Assembly: GCA_026418695.1 (NCBI GenBank)
Contig: JAOAAU010000006.1
Span: 1-64,000 of the forward strand
Direction: 5' to 3'
From: Clostridia bacterium
Lineage (GTDB): Bacteria; Bacillota; Clostridia; Acetivibrionales; JAFADI01
DNA length: 64,000 nt
In this document: positions 1-8,740 of the stretch, piece after piece
Layout: each line of letters begins with the position of its first letter
How positions within the stretch are numbered: position 1 is the stretch's first letter
Made by a program: the position numbers and the translations under genes
The notes under the pieces: model-generated
The model's input: the letters and a program-made list of their open reading frames with translations, nothing else
Database searches by the model: none
What the model was told of the DNA's origin: nothing

Positions 1-19
1 AGATGTGTATAAGAGACAG
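1..19 (+). other. Sequencing adapter (Nextera Tn5 mosaic end)
   Basis: Bases 1-19 are identical to the 19-base Tn5 mosaic end used in Nextera libraries (AGATGTGTATAAGAGACAG). This is almost certainly uncut library adapter at a contig end and not genomic DNA. Anything read upstream of about base 20 should be ignored. Confidence 0.95.
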
Positions 20-43
20 GCTTTATATACGAAAATATAAAGC
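20..43. repeat. Short inverted repeat next to the adapter
   Basis: A 9-bp stem (20-28 with 35-43) encloses a 6-base loop directly after the adapter. It could be a genuine hairpin or a fold-back artefact of the contig end. The rest of 44-177 shows no gene that I recognise. Confidence 0.5.
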
Positions 44-177
44 TTAATAGTGTTTACTGTATCATTCTGTAAGTTGCTATTATCCCATTATCTATATAAA
101 TGGAACTTAGGTGAATTACGGATAAGGCTAATAATGGGAATGCAGGAATTCTTTTAGACTATAAGATTAAAGCAAAA

Positions 178-218
178 AATAATGCCCGGAATTTTATTAA
201 GTTCCGGGTATTATTTTT
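178..218 (+). terminator. Rho-independent terminator
   Basis: A 14-bp stem (178-191 with 202-215, one G-U type pair, GC-rich CCCGGAA core) is followed by a T-run. It would end a rightward gene that lies off the contig to the left. The stretch 216-304 carries only the leader and ribosome binding site of the next gene. Confidence 0.75.
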
Positions 219-304
219 CCATACATTCTTATCCTTAGGTAGACAGGCATAATGCACTAGTATATGATATATTTAACTATATTTCCCAAAACGGAGGACT
301 TCAA

Positions 305-2479
305 GTGAAAAAAGTATTATTATCACTCATTGTGATTCTGACAGTACTGTCATCTTATTGCTTTGCAAATGCAGACAGCAAAGTGACGGAAAGACCGGAC
401 ATTAGTATTGTTATTGATGGAAAGTTAAGCACATTTACTGAGGTGCCTATTGAGGCAAATGACAGAACCTTATTACCGCTTCGAGCTGTTTTAACAAGTC
501 TTGGGGTTCAGAACGATAATGATCATATTATTTGGAACGGGTCGGATTCTAGTGTGACCATTGTAAAGGATTCAAGAAAAATCTTTTTAAAAGTGAATAG
601 CTTAAATGCAACTGTTAATGGAACAGTAACGACTTTAGATGTAGCTCCTGTTGAGTATAAGGATAGAGTATATATTCCAGCAAGATTCGTTGCACAGAGC
701 TTGGGAAAAAAGGTTATATGGGATGAAGGCTCAAGAACTATTGCAATCTGCGATGAACAACAATTCTCAAGAGTAAAAGAGCTATTATCCAAGTCTGAAA
801 ATGCGATGTCGGATATAAAGAAATACAAGGTATCTCAGCTGATAAAAGTTGCTGAAAGCAGTATGAATATTGCATTGGAAGTAGATAGGACAAAAAATAA
901 TCTTCATCTTTCTGCAATAGGAGATCAAAGCAATGGTCCTGCAATCGTTGAAGATTTTTTAGAAATATATTGTATTGGCGAAACAAGTTATGCAAAAGAT
1001 AAGAATGAAACAGAATGGACTAAATTTGATACAGCGGAAGGGGATTTTGAATCCCACATAAGAATGGTGAATACGTCCTTTGGCATGGGGTTAAGGGATT
1101 ATAATTATGCATGCCTAACATTCAATGAGAAATCTGATTCAAATGAATATATTCTCGAAGGTGACTTTATTGCTCCAAATAGTGGTGCAAGTGATAAGAA
1201 AGGTAACTTCTATCATGTTAAAATAGTAATAGATAAGAATACAAACTATTATAAAACTACTACACTCCAGGATGAAATCGTCAGTAACAGCTTGCAGGGC
1301 GGCAAAATGCAAGAGCTAATGGAAACAAATTATTCAGAGGTTGAAGGTAATTTTGAAATTGCATTGCCTCAGAATATGAAGATCAAATCAGAAAGTACAC
1401 CAACCAAAACAAATAATTCAAATACAATAAAAATTGGTGCTATACTGCCAGTGTCAGGCCAGATAGCAGCCTATGGAGAACTAGCAAGGGATGGCGTGCA
1501 ACTTGCAGTTGATGAAATTAATGCAAAAGGAGGAATCCTTGGTAAAAAAATTGAGCTTATAGTGGAAGATGATGAAGCGAATCCGGAAAAAACTGTGAAT
1601 GCGTTTAAAAAACTGACTAAACAAGACAATATTGTTGGAATTATTGGCGCACTGACGAGTAAATGCTCATTGTCAATAACACAGTATGCACAGGCTCAAA
1701 AGATAATAATGATCACTCCAACATCAACAAATGATGCTGTTACTAGTGCAGGAAACTTTATATTTAGGGCATGCTATAATGACTCTTACCAGGGGCAGGG
1801 AATTGCAAAATTTTCAATTGAAACTCTTAAAGCAAAAAAGGCAGCAATCCTTTTTGATAATACAAACGACTACTCAAAAAGTCTGAGAGATAATTTTAAA
1901 AAGAAATTTGAAGAACTAGGTGGAAACATTGTAGCGGAAGAATCCTACGCTGCCATGGACAAGGATTTTAACTCTCAATTGGCAAAAATCAAAGGTACAA
2001 ATCCGGGTGTTTTATTTATTCCTGATTATTATACTACTGTATCCTTAATAGCGAAACAGGTTAAGCGCCAAGGAATAAATGTGCCGATGCTTGGCGCCGA
2101 TGGATGGGATGAAATTACCTTCTCAGCGGGTGATGAGATCATTGGATCCTATTATAGTAATCATTTCTCTCCAAACAATCCTGATCAAAGAGTACAAAAA
2201 TTCGTTAATGATTACTATTCAAAATATAATATAAAACCAGATGTATTAGCAGCGCTTAATTATGATGCTGCTTACATTTTAGCAGATGCAATTCAAAGAG
2301 CAGGTTCAATTGACCCTGACAAGATTCAGGCAGAGATGATGAAAACTAATGGCAAATATTTAACCGGGAATCTAAAGTTTGATCAGAATCGAAACCCAAT
2401 TAAATCATTGGTTATGCTAAAGATTCAGAAAATAGATAAAGCACTGGAGGCAGTCTTTAACACCATAGTTGAACCATAA
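305..2479 (+). CDS. Secreted composite protein: stalk domain plus branched-chain amino-acid-type binding protein
   Basis: This 724-residue exported protein has three parts. An N-terminal signal peptide (about 1-24, no good lipobox) is followed by a copper amine oxidase N-terminal-like (stalk) domain with two copies of the LPLRA / IPARFVAQSLG type motif (about 30-150). The middle region (about 155-365) resembles LolA/LppX-like lipid-binding domains of Gram-positive lipoproteins. The C-terminal part (about 375-720, beginning IKIGAILPVSGQIAAYGE) is a Peripla_BP_6/LivJ-type ligand-binding domain. The start is GTG at 305 behind GGAGGA. No ABC permease or ATPase genes are adjacent, so it may be a sensor or scavenging protein held at the wall and not part of a complete importer. 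Family domains are recognised by motif; the ligand is not predictable. Confidence 0.85.
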   Translation: MKKVLLSLIVILTVLSSYCFANADSKVTERPDISIVIDGKLSTFTEVPIEANDRTLLPLRAVLTSLGVQNDNDHIIWNGSDSSVTIVKDSRKIFLKVNSLNATVNGTVTTLDVAPVEYKDRVYIPARFVAQSLGKKVIWDEGSRTIAICDEQQFSRVKELLSKSENAMSDIKKYKVSQLIKVAESSMNIALEVDRTKNNLHLSAIGDQSNGPAIVEDFLEIYCIGETSYAKDKNETEWTKFDTAEGDFESHIRMVNTSFGMGLRDYNYACLTFNEKSDSNEYILEGDFIAPNSGASDKKGNFYHVKIVIDKNTNYYKTTTLQDEIVSNSLQGGKMQELMETNYSEVEGNFEIALPQNMKIKSESTPTKTNNSNTIKIGAILPVSGQIAAYGELARDGVQLAVDEINAKGGILGKKIELIVEDDEANPEKTVNAFKKLTKQDNIVGIIGALTSKCSLSITQYAQAQKIIMITPTSTNDAVTSAGNFIFRACYNDSYQGQGIAKFSIETLKAKKAAILFDNTNDYSKSLRDNFKKKFEELGGNIVAEESYAAMDKDFNSQLAKIKGTNPGVLFIPDYYTTVSLIAKQVKRQGINVPMLGADGWDEITFSAGDEIIGSYYSNHFSPNNPDQRVQKFVNDYYSKYNIKPDVLAALNYDAAYILADAIQRAGSIDPDKIQAEMMKTNGKYLTGNLKFDQNRNPIKSLVMLKIQKIDKALEAVFNTIVEP

Positions 2480-2808
2480 TAGATGATCAAATCTCCAAAA
2501 CAGGTCGATGAAAAGTCTATAATATAGAACTATAATAGCAATGCGAAATTTCATGAAATTTTTCGTATAATCTATTCTGCTCAGAATATTAAAAATTCTG
2601 GGCATTTATATTACTATTGAAGAAATTGTCTATCAGACGAAGTATATACAAAGCACGAATTATTGACTAGAATACTTCTTAACTACATGTTTTGTATTGA
2701 AGAATATTTAATATTATCTTCTGATTAAGTACCTTGCTTAATTGAATTAATAATGCAAGGTATGCATTTGTCTGTATCTGTATAATGAAACTGAAAGGAG
2801 GGATATGC
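2480..2808. other. Intergenic region with weak hairpins and an inverted repeat
   Basis: This gap holds no gene that I can support. It contains a 16-bp palindrome at 2546-2561. A weak terminator-like hairpin lies at 2578-2604 (10-bp stem with one G-U pair, then a short T-rich run). An 8-bp inverted repeat (2730-2737 with 2755-2762) sits about 50 bp before the AraC-type gene and could be a regulator-binding site. Confidence 0.45.
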
Positions 2809-3702
2809 ATGGACTTTCTTGGAAGAATGACTGAGGTAATAAACTATATTGAAGATCACATATCTGACGATATTGATTTTAGTAGTGTTTCAAAAATTGT
2901 CTGTTGCGGTGTATATCAATTCGGTAGGATATTTTCGTATGTTGTCGGAATGCCTTTATCTGAATATGTTCGTCGCAGGCGTTTATCACTTGCAGCATTA
3001 GAACTTCAAACAGGCAACAATAAAGTCATTGATGTAGCACTGAAGTATGGTTATAACTCACCTGAAGCATTTTCCCGTGCGTTTCGCGATATGCATGGAA
3101 TAGCACCTAAAGAAGCATGCACTTTAGGTGTCAAGCTAAGATTGTATCCTCGTATCACCTTTCATATTTCAATTAAAGGAGATGCAGATATGGAATATCG
3201 AATCGAAGAAAAAAATGAAATCACAGTAGTTGGAGTTGTTCGAAATCTTGGTAGATGGACACTTTCTACTGATGAAAAAAAGTCAAACTTAACACGGATT
3301 AGGGAAATCTGGGATGAATACCTTGGCGGTGGAATGAATGAGGTCATAGGAAGCAAATATGAACTATATCGCCCGCCATTTTGGCAAATCGGAGTCACGC
3401 ATACAAAGGATAATGGTGAAACTATCCTTGCTATCGGCGCGGAATCAGATGGTAATCAATATAAGGAACTGGATACATATATAATACCTGCAAGCATATG
3501 GGCGGTGTTCACAGGGAAAGGTGCTGTTAATAATCCTGACCATCCCTTACATGGTTCACTTATGACAAGGATAATGTCAGAGTGGTTACCTTCAAGTGGA
3601 TATGAAAAGTCTATGAATTGTGAAATTGAAATTTATGGACCCGGTGACGCTTTTGAAGATAGCTATACCTGTGAAATATGGATTCCTGTGAAGAAAAAAT
3701 AA
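2809..3702 (+). CDS. AraC-family regulator with GyrI-like effector-binding domain
   Basis: This 297-residue cytoplasmic transcription factor carries an AraC/XylS helix-turn-helix pair at its N-terminus (about 8-105; the motif DVALKYGYNSPEAFSRAFR is diagnostic). A GyrI-like/Bacterial transcription activator effector-binding domain follows (about 130-295, ending in CEIWIPVKKK as is usual in this family). Such proteins usually sense amphipathic or drug-like small molecules. An ATG exists at 2785, but AAAGGAGG at about 2794-2802 is ideally placed for the ATG at 2809, which I chose. The gene stands alone; an inverted repeat at 2730-2762 upstream may be its operator. The regulated gene is unknown. 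Confidence 0.88.
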   Translation: MDFLGRMTEVINYIEDHISDDIDFSSVSKIVCCGVYQFGRIFSYVVGMPLSEYVRRRRLSLAALELQTGNNKVIDVALKYGYNSPEAFSRAFRDMHGIAPKEACTLGVKLRLYPRITFHISIKGDADMEYRIEEKNEITVVGVVRNLGRWTLSTDEKKSNLTRIREIWDEYLGGGMNEVIGSKYELYRPPFWQIGVTHTKDNGETILAIGAESDGNQYKELDTYIIPASIWAVFTGKGAVNNPDHPLHGSLMTRIMSEWLPSSGYEKSMNCEIEIYGPGDAFEDSYTCEIWIPVKKK

Positions 3703-4148
3703 AATCAGTTCAACAAGTTAAGTGTATTAAAGTTAAAAGATACTTATGCAGCAGCGAAACAAACAATTGTTTGTTTCGCTGCTGCATAGTTAAGTTCAAC
3801 GAACCTAACCCATCAGACTGTGTGGAGATGCAGAAAATTTTGAGACAATGATGAACTATCTCAAATTAATAATTATAAGGAATACCCGAAATAAATGAAG
3901 GTGTACTTAAACGGCATAAAATAGATAAAAGTACTATAAGTATGTAACTACAACAAATTCAGTATAAACCTTCATACTTCCCTTTTTCCGAGCTTTATCC
4001 CTGAAGGATTCTTTGGATCCGTCAAGGAATACAATCAAATTGTCAAATTTCAAGCTTACTGGTATCATAATATTGAAAGAACCGACAGGTAGGCCTAAAG
4101 GAGCTGTGGTTCCTGGATACAGACAAAAAAAGGAAAGATTTGAAATAG
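3703..4148. other. Intergenic region with long perfect palindrome
   Basis: This 446-bp gap holds a 44-bp perfect palindrome (listed separately) and no convincing gene. A possible decayed reading frame at about 3990-4140 contains a stretch vaguely like the end of an IS3-type transposase (YWYHNIERTD in one frame, then KGAVVPGYRQ in another). The match is too weak to annotate as a pseudogene. Confidence 0.4.
3745..3788. repeat. 44-bp perfect palindrome
   Basis: Bases 3745-3766 are the exact reverse complement of 3767-3788, with no central spacer. The arms are CAGCAGCGAAACAAACAATTG-like. It lies 42 bp after the AraC-type gene and could form a strong hairpin in RNA, but no T-run follows on either strand, so it is not a standard terminator. 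Confidence 0.9.
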
Positions 4149-6803
4149 ATGATGAAAAAATTAGTCATTGGAATATTAGCACATGTAGATGCGGGCAAGA
4201 CGACATTATCTGAAAGTATGCTTTATCTGAGCGGCAAGATTGGAAAGTTGGGAAGGGTAGACAACAAGGATGCCTATTTGGATACCTATGAGCTGGAAAG
4301 GGCACGAGGAATTACCATTTTCTCCAAACAGGCCATATTTGAAACAGGGGAGACTCAGATTACCTTACTGGATACCCCGGGTCATGTAGATTTTTCGGCT
4401 GAAATGGAGAGGACACTTCAAGTGCTGGATTATGCCATTTTAGTGATCAGCGGTGCGGATGGGGTGCAGGGGCATACCAAAACATTATGGCGACTGCTTG
4501 ACCTGTATCAAATCCCTGTCTTTTTATTCGTCAATAAGATGGATCAGAACGGAACCGATAAGGACAAGTTAATAAAGGAAATGAAAAAACAGCTGGCGGA
4601 TGGATGCATTGAATTTGGACAAGTTGAGGCAGACGGTTTTTACGACCAACTGGCCATGTGTGATGAAATCATGATGGATGCCTACTTGGAAACAGGTCGT
4701 GTTGAAACCGAGCAGATTAAAAAAGCTGTCTGTGCGCGCAAAGTATTTCCGTGCTTTTTCGGTTCCGCTTTAAAATTAGAGGGCATTGAAGATTTTATGC
4801 AGGGCATAGTAAAGTATACCAGTATACCTCGCTATTCCGATGAATTCGGGGCTAAAATATTCAAAATAACAAGAGACGAGCAAGGAAACCGTCTTACACA
4901 CATGAAGCTTACAGGCGGAAAGCTTAAAGTGAGAGATGTCTTGACGAATGGCGTCTGGGAAGAGAAAGTGAATCAAATACGTATCTATTCAGGACAGAAA
5001 TTCCAGGCAGTGAATGAGATAGAAGCAGGTTCTGTATTTGCAGTGACAGGACTCAGCCAAACCAGGCCTGGAGAAGGCTTGGGAATAGAAAAAGCTTCAG
5101 ATACACCGGTATTGGAACCCGTTCTAGCCTATCAGATTATACTTCCGGAAGGCTGTGATCCACGAGCGATGATGCCCAAGCTGCGTCAGATCGAAGAAGA
5201 GGAGCCGGAGCTTCATATTGTCTGGGATGAGCAACTGCAGGAAATTCAGGCACAGATCATGGGAGAGGTGCAGATTGAGATTCTGCAGAGCCTTATACAA
5301 AGCCGCTTTGGCGTTGAGGTGGCCTTCGATGCCGGAAGGATTGTATATAAAGAGACGATTGCCAATGTGGTAGAAGGGGTAGGACACTTTGAACCATTGC
5401 GGCATTATGCGGAGGTTCATCTGTTATTGGAGCCGGGTGAGCCGGGAAGCGGTCTGCAGTTTGGGGTGGAATGCAGCGAGGATGTGCTGGGAAAAAGCTG
5501 GCAAAGGCTTGTTTTGACCCATCTGGAAGAAAAAACTCATAAAGGGGTTCTAACAGGCTCAGCAATTACAGATATGAAAATTACTTTGGTTTCGGGCAGA
5601 GCACATAATAAGCATACCGAAGGCGGTGATTTCAGAGAGGCTACCTACCGTGCGGTGCGACAGGGTTTGAAGGAGGCAGAATCCGTATTACTGGAGCCTT
5701 ATTATGCCTTTCAGCTGGAACTGCCTGAAAAAATGGTAGGAAGGGCGATGACTGATGTCGAGAAAATGTACGGCACCTGTGAAATATCACAGACAGACGG
5801 CGAGACGGCGGTCCTCGTGGGAAGTGCGCCTGTAATTACCATGAGGAATTATCAGAAAGAGGTCGTTGCCTATACCAAAGGTCTTGGCAGACTGTTTTGC
5901 ACCCTGAAAGGGTACGAACCATGCCATAATGCAGATGAGGTCATTGAAAGTATTGGGTATGATTCTGAAAAAGACATTGGAAATCCGACCGGTTCCGTAT
6001 TTTGTACCCATGGTGCAAGCTTTTTGGTGGATTGGGATGAGGTAAAGGACTACATGCATGTTGAAAGCTATCTTCAGAGTAAAGAGGGTTTTTCAGAGGA
6101 AACAGCCCCGAACCGTGCCTCGTATACAGAGGAACGGTCGATCAGTTTAGAAGAGATTGACCAAATTATCAACAGCACCTTCTATGCCAATCAGGGAAGG
6201 AAATCTGCCTGGAAAAGACACAGAACAACTCGCGACAGTTATTATGAACCGTCTACTTATGTTTACAGACAGAAGGAAATCAAAGAAGAATATCTCCTTG
6301 TGGATGGCTACAATATTATCTATGCATGGCCTGAACTGAAAGGGCATGCAGATGAGAACATGGACGGTGCCAGGATGAAATTGCTCGATACACTAAGTAA
6401 TTATCAGGGAATCCGAAAATGCCGGATTATCGTTGTGTTTGATGCTTACCGTGTTCAGGGACATCTTGAGGAAGTCATCGACTACCATAATATCCATGTG
6501 GTATATACCAGGGAAGCACAAACGGCGGACCAGTATATTGAAAAATTTGCCCATGATAATCAGAAAAAATACAATATCACCGTTGCAACATCGGACGGTT
6601 TACAGCAGATTATCATCAGGGGGGCAGGATGTTCCTTATTATCTGCCAGAGAGCTGAAAGCTGAGGTCGACGGGGCTAACGAAAGAATAAAGCAGGAATA
6701 TCAGGAAGTACGGGGAAGAGACCGTAATTATATCAAAGATGCATTGTCTCAGGAAGCAAAACAGCAGATGGAGGAACTGACTAAAAAAGAGAATGGTCAG
6801 TAA
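4149..6803 (+). CDS. TetM-like ribosomal GTPase fused to a YacP/Rae1-type NYN nuclease domain
   Basis: This 884-residue cytoplasmic protein has an EF-G/TetM-like body. The GTPase motifs are AHVDAGKTT (about residues 11-19), RARGITI, DTPGH and NKMD. EF-G domains II-V follow to about residue 640, as in ribosomal protection proteins. A C-terminal NYN domain of the YacP/Rae1 family (about 715-865) begins LLVDGYNIIYAWPEL and keeps four acidic residues in the expected motifs: D719, D765 (VVFDA), D794 (TADQYIE) and D816 (ATSDG). TetM itself is about 640 residues, so the extra 240 are the fusion. TetM-type proteins act at the ribosomal A site, and Rae1 cleaves mRNA there, so a ribosome-linked RNase role is inferred. 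Tetracycline resistance is possible but not shown. ATG 4149 or 4152 is used behind AAAGGAAAG. Confidence 0.88.
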   Translation: MMKKLVIGILAHVDAGKTTLSESMLYLSGKIGKLGRVDNKDAYLDTYELERARGITIFSKQAIFETGETQITLLDTPGHVDFSAEMERTLQVLDYAILVISGADGVQGHTKTLWRLLDLYQIPVFLFVNKMDQNGTDKDKLIKEMKKQLADGCIEFGQVEADGFYDQLAMCDEIMMDAYLETGRVETEQIKKAVCARKVFPCFFGSALKLEGIEDFMQGIVKYTSIPRYSDEFGAKIFKITRDEQGNRLTHMKLTGGKLKVRDVLTNGVWEEKVNQIRIYSGQKFQAVNEIEAGSVFAVTGLSQTRPGEGLGIEKASDTPVLEPVLAYQIILPEGCDPRAMMPKLRQIEEEEPELHIVWDEQLQEIQAQIMGEVQIEILQSLIQSRFGVEVAFDAGRIVYKETIANVVEGVGHFEPLRHYAEVHLLLEPGEPGSGLQFGVECSEDVLGKSWQRLVLTHLEEKTHKGVLTGSAITDMKITLVSGRAHNKHTEGGDFREATYRAVRQGLKEAESVLLEPYYAFQLELPEKMVGRAMTDVEKMYGTCEISQTDGETAVLVGSAPVITMRNYQKEVVAYTKGLGRLFCTLKGYEPCHNADEVIESIGYDSEKDIGNPTGSVFCTHGASFLVDWDEVKDYMHVESYLQSKEGFSEETAPNRASYTEERSISLEEIDQIINSTFYANQGRKSAWKRHRTTRDSYYEPSTYVYRQKEIKEEYLLVDGYNIIYAWPELKGHADENMDGARMKLLDTLSNYQGIRKCRIIVVFDAYRVQGHLEEVIDYHNIHVVYTREAQTADQYIEKFAHDNQKKYNITVATSDGLQQIIIRGAGCSLLSARELKAEVDGANERIKQEYQEVRGRDRNYIKDALSQEAKQQMEELTKKENGQ

Positions 6804-6924
6804 ACAATTTAGGTTTACTTTGATTTTGATATTTTATTGATGATCTTATTTATCAAGTATGACTATATAATAATGTTAATAGAAAATATGAATATGTACA
6901 TTTAAACATGAGGGGGAATTTGAT

Positions 6925-7140
6925 TTGAACAAATGTAAACACTGTGGTGGAGATAAACTGATTAAAGATTTACATGTAAAAAGAAGTAATGAAATCGGTT
7001 TCTATGGTATACCCTATACAAAGTCAATATTTGTTGGAACAGAACCTTTTCGGATAGAGCTTTGTCAGGAGTGTGGAACTATAAACCGGCTATATGTTAA
7101 GGATATGAATAGAAACTGGGTTAAAGATGATCCCAAGTAA
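6925..7140 (+). CDS. Small zinc-ribbon protein
   Basis: This 71-residue protein has two CxxC pairs (CKHCGG near residue 4 and CQECGT near residue 51), the pattern of a zinc ribbon. It starts at TTG 6925, eight bases after AGGGGG. Similar small zinc-ribbon proteins are common in Clostridia and usually unassigned. It stands alone downstream of the GTPase-nuclease gene, with a bidirectional terminator after it. Function unknown. Confidence 0.75.
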   Translation: MNKCKHCGGDKLIKDLHVKRSNEIGFYGIPYTKSIFVGTEPFRIELCQECGTINRLYVKDMNRNWVKDDPK

Positions 7141-7231
7141 TACAAGAAAGCTGTAGAATTAATTTAGAATAAAGAACACTTTCTATATATGTAGGATTTA
7201 TATACCCGTACATTACCCTTACGTAAATTCT

Positions 7232-7267
7232 AAAAGGCTGACTCTATGATTCCTGAGTCAGCCTTTT
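7232..7267. terminator. Bidirectional terminator
   Basis: A perfect 13-bp stem (7232-7244 with 7255-7267) has A-runs on one side and T-runs on the other. It lies between the convergent zinc-ribbon gene and GH43 gene and can serve both. Confidence 0.88.
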
Positions 7268-7283
7268 GAATTTGCATTTCTGT

Positions 7284-8264
7284 CTATTTATATGGATCGA
7301 TGGTCTGGATCGTACCGTCTTCGTTGTATTTCAATTCGGTATATTTTACACAACGCTTGTTGTCTATACCACCGGATAGTGAACTGTCATGATAGAACAA
7401 ATACCACTTATCTCCAAACTGTACAATTGAATGATGGGTCGTCCAGCCGATCACAGGAGTAAGAATCTTTCCTTTGAAAACATAAGGACCTTTCGGATTT
7501 TTACTGATAGCATAGACTAAGTAGTGTGTACTTCCTGTAGAATATGAAAGGTAATAATACCCGTTGTATTTGTGAACCCATGGGCCCTCGAAATATCTTC
7601 TTTCCTCGTCACCAGCAGGGATCGGATTACCATCTTCATCGATGATTGATATTTCCTGAGGAGCTTCCTTGAAGGTAAGCATATCATCATTCAATTCAGC
7701 GACTCTTGGACCGAGAGCAGGTTCTGAGCCTGAGGGACCTGTAGCGTCCGGGTTATAAGTGCCTGTTTCCCACTTTTCAAGCTGACCTCCCCAGAGACCG
7801 CCAAAATAAATATAGGATTTATTATCGTCATCAACCAGAACTGCAGGATCTATACTGAAGCTTCCTGGAATATAATTCTTCTCCGGTTTGAAAGGCCCTG
7901 CGGGGGATGCACTGGTAGCTACTCCAATTCTAAAGATATCGTTTTTGTCTCTTGCAGGGAAATACAAATAGTAAGTATTGTTTTTATAAGCAGCATCCGG
8001 TGCCCATAACTGTTTGGATGCCCATGGAATATCCCTGAGATGAAGTGCCTCACCATGGTCAACACAAGGAGAATTAAAATCATCCATGGAAAGTATATGA
8101 TAATCTTCCATCATATACTGATCACCATTGTCATTGGAGGGGATATCTTGATCGAGATCATGAGAAGGATAAATATATATTTTGCCTTCAAATACATGAG
8201 CAGAAGGATCCGCTGTATAAATGTGCGTCACCAAAGGCTCTTTAGGTGATGTTTTTTTGTTCAT
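7284..8264 (-). CDS. Glycoside hydrolase family 43 enzyme
   Basis: This 326-residue protein has a five-bladed propeller GH43 pattern, probably an alpha-L-arabinofuranosidase or beta-xylosidase acting inside the cell (no signal peptide). The three expected acidic residues are visible: D19 (TADPSAHVF), D139 (SIDPAVLVDDD) and E226 (FEGPWV). The late motif TTHHSIVQFGDKWYLFYHD is also typical. The ATG at 8264 follows AAGGAGAAAATAAC. A leftward promoter is seen at 8309-8335. The gene stands alone and ends at the terminator 7232-7267. Exact substrate cannot be read from sequence. Confidence 0.92.
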   Translation of the reverse strand: MNKKTSPKEPLVTHIYTADPSAHVFEGKIYIYPSHDLDQDIPSNDNGDQYMMEDYHILSMDDFNSPCVDHGEALHLRDIPWASKQLWAPDAAYKNNTYYLYFPARDKNDIFRIGVATSASPAGPFKPEKNYIPGSFSIDPAVLVDDDNKSYIYFGGLWGGQLEKWETGTYNPDATGPSGSEPALGPRVAELNDDMLTFKEAPQEISIIDEDGNPIPAGDEERRYFEGPWVHKYNGYYYLSYSTGSTHYLVYAISKNPKGPYVFKGKILTPVIGWTTHHSIVQFGDKWYLFYHDSSLSGGIDNKRCVKYTELKYNEDGTIQTIDPYK

Positions 8265-8308
8265 GTTATTTTCTCCTTATAATATGATTACAGTAGTTAT
8301 ATAGCCAT

Positions 8309-8335
8309 ATTATATCGAGTAAATATAACAATCAA
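8309..8335 (-). promoter_or_regulatory. Sigma-A-like promoter of the GH43 gene
   Basis: On the minus strand TTGATT (8330-8335) and TATAAT (8309-8314) are separated by 15 bp, shorter than the ideal 17. They lie about 45 bp before the GH43 start codon. Confidence 0.5.
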
Positions 8336-8492
8336 GGGAATGTTAATTATTTAAAGTATTTAGTTTATTTTGTCGTATACGTTAGGGAATTACTATAACC
8401 TTAAACAGAGTTTTTAATGAAGTCAGTTCCTGATGTATGCATTTATATTTCCTGACGAATACCCAAGTTAAATATTAATAATTTATCGGCAG

Positions 8493-8531
8493 ACGCCATG
8501 AATCTCCAAAAGGTTCATGGCGTTATTGTTT
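8493..8531 (+). terminator. Terminator-like hairpin upstream of the c-di-GMP gene
   Basis: A perfect 10-bp stem (8493-8502 with 8514-8523, ACGCCATGAA arm) is followed by a T-rich run on the plus strand. No plus-strand gene precedes it, so it ends either an unseen short RNA or acts in the leader of the next gene. Confidence 0.6.
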
Positions 8532-8740
8532 TTGTCGGGAGGGTTCTGCATAATTATCTACAACTAAATACCGCTTTGGATGGGATTGGTCAGTTTTTGT
8601 CGAAGTATGCTTACGTAACTATAGTAAATGTGGTTATTTCATGCTATAATAATAGCATTCGACAATATCCGCATTTCTAGAAAGAAAATCCATAGAGTTT
8701 TAGACATAGGGTGATTACAACATATGGGGGTCAAGTTAGG

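Larger units (their letters stand above)
8265..8740. other. Divergent intergenic region
   Basis: This 476-bp gap between the leftward GH43 gene and the rightward GGDEF-EAL gene holds the GH43 promoter and a hairpin with a T-run at 8493-8531. A TATAAT at 8645-8650 is a possible -10 for the rightward gene, but no good -35 is seen. I looked for a c-di-GMP riboswitch core and did not find one. Confidence 0.5.

Noticed and set aside
4013-4213. A 66-codon open frame before the GTPase-nuclease gene
   Set aside because: It has no ribosome binding site, overlaps the start of the real gene in another frame, and shows no family. At most it includes a faint trace of a decayed transposase end.
4149-6803. 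Calling this a tetracycline resistance gene
   Set aside because: The body is TetM-like, but the protein is about 240 residues longer, has a nuclease domain, and no regulator or mobile context typical of tet genes is seen. Resistance cannot be read from sequence.
8590-8740. A c-di-GMP riboswitch before the GGDEF-EAL gene
   Set aside because: I looked for the conserved GEMM-I core sequences and did not find them.
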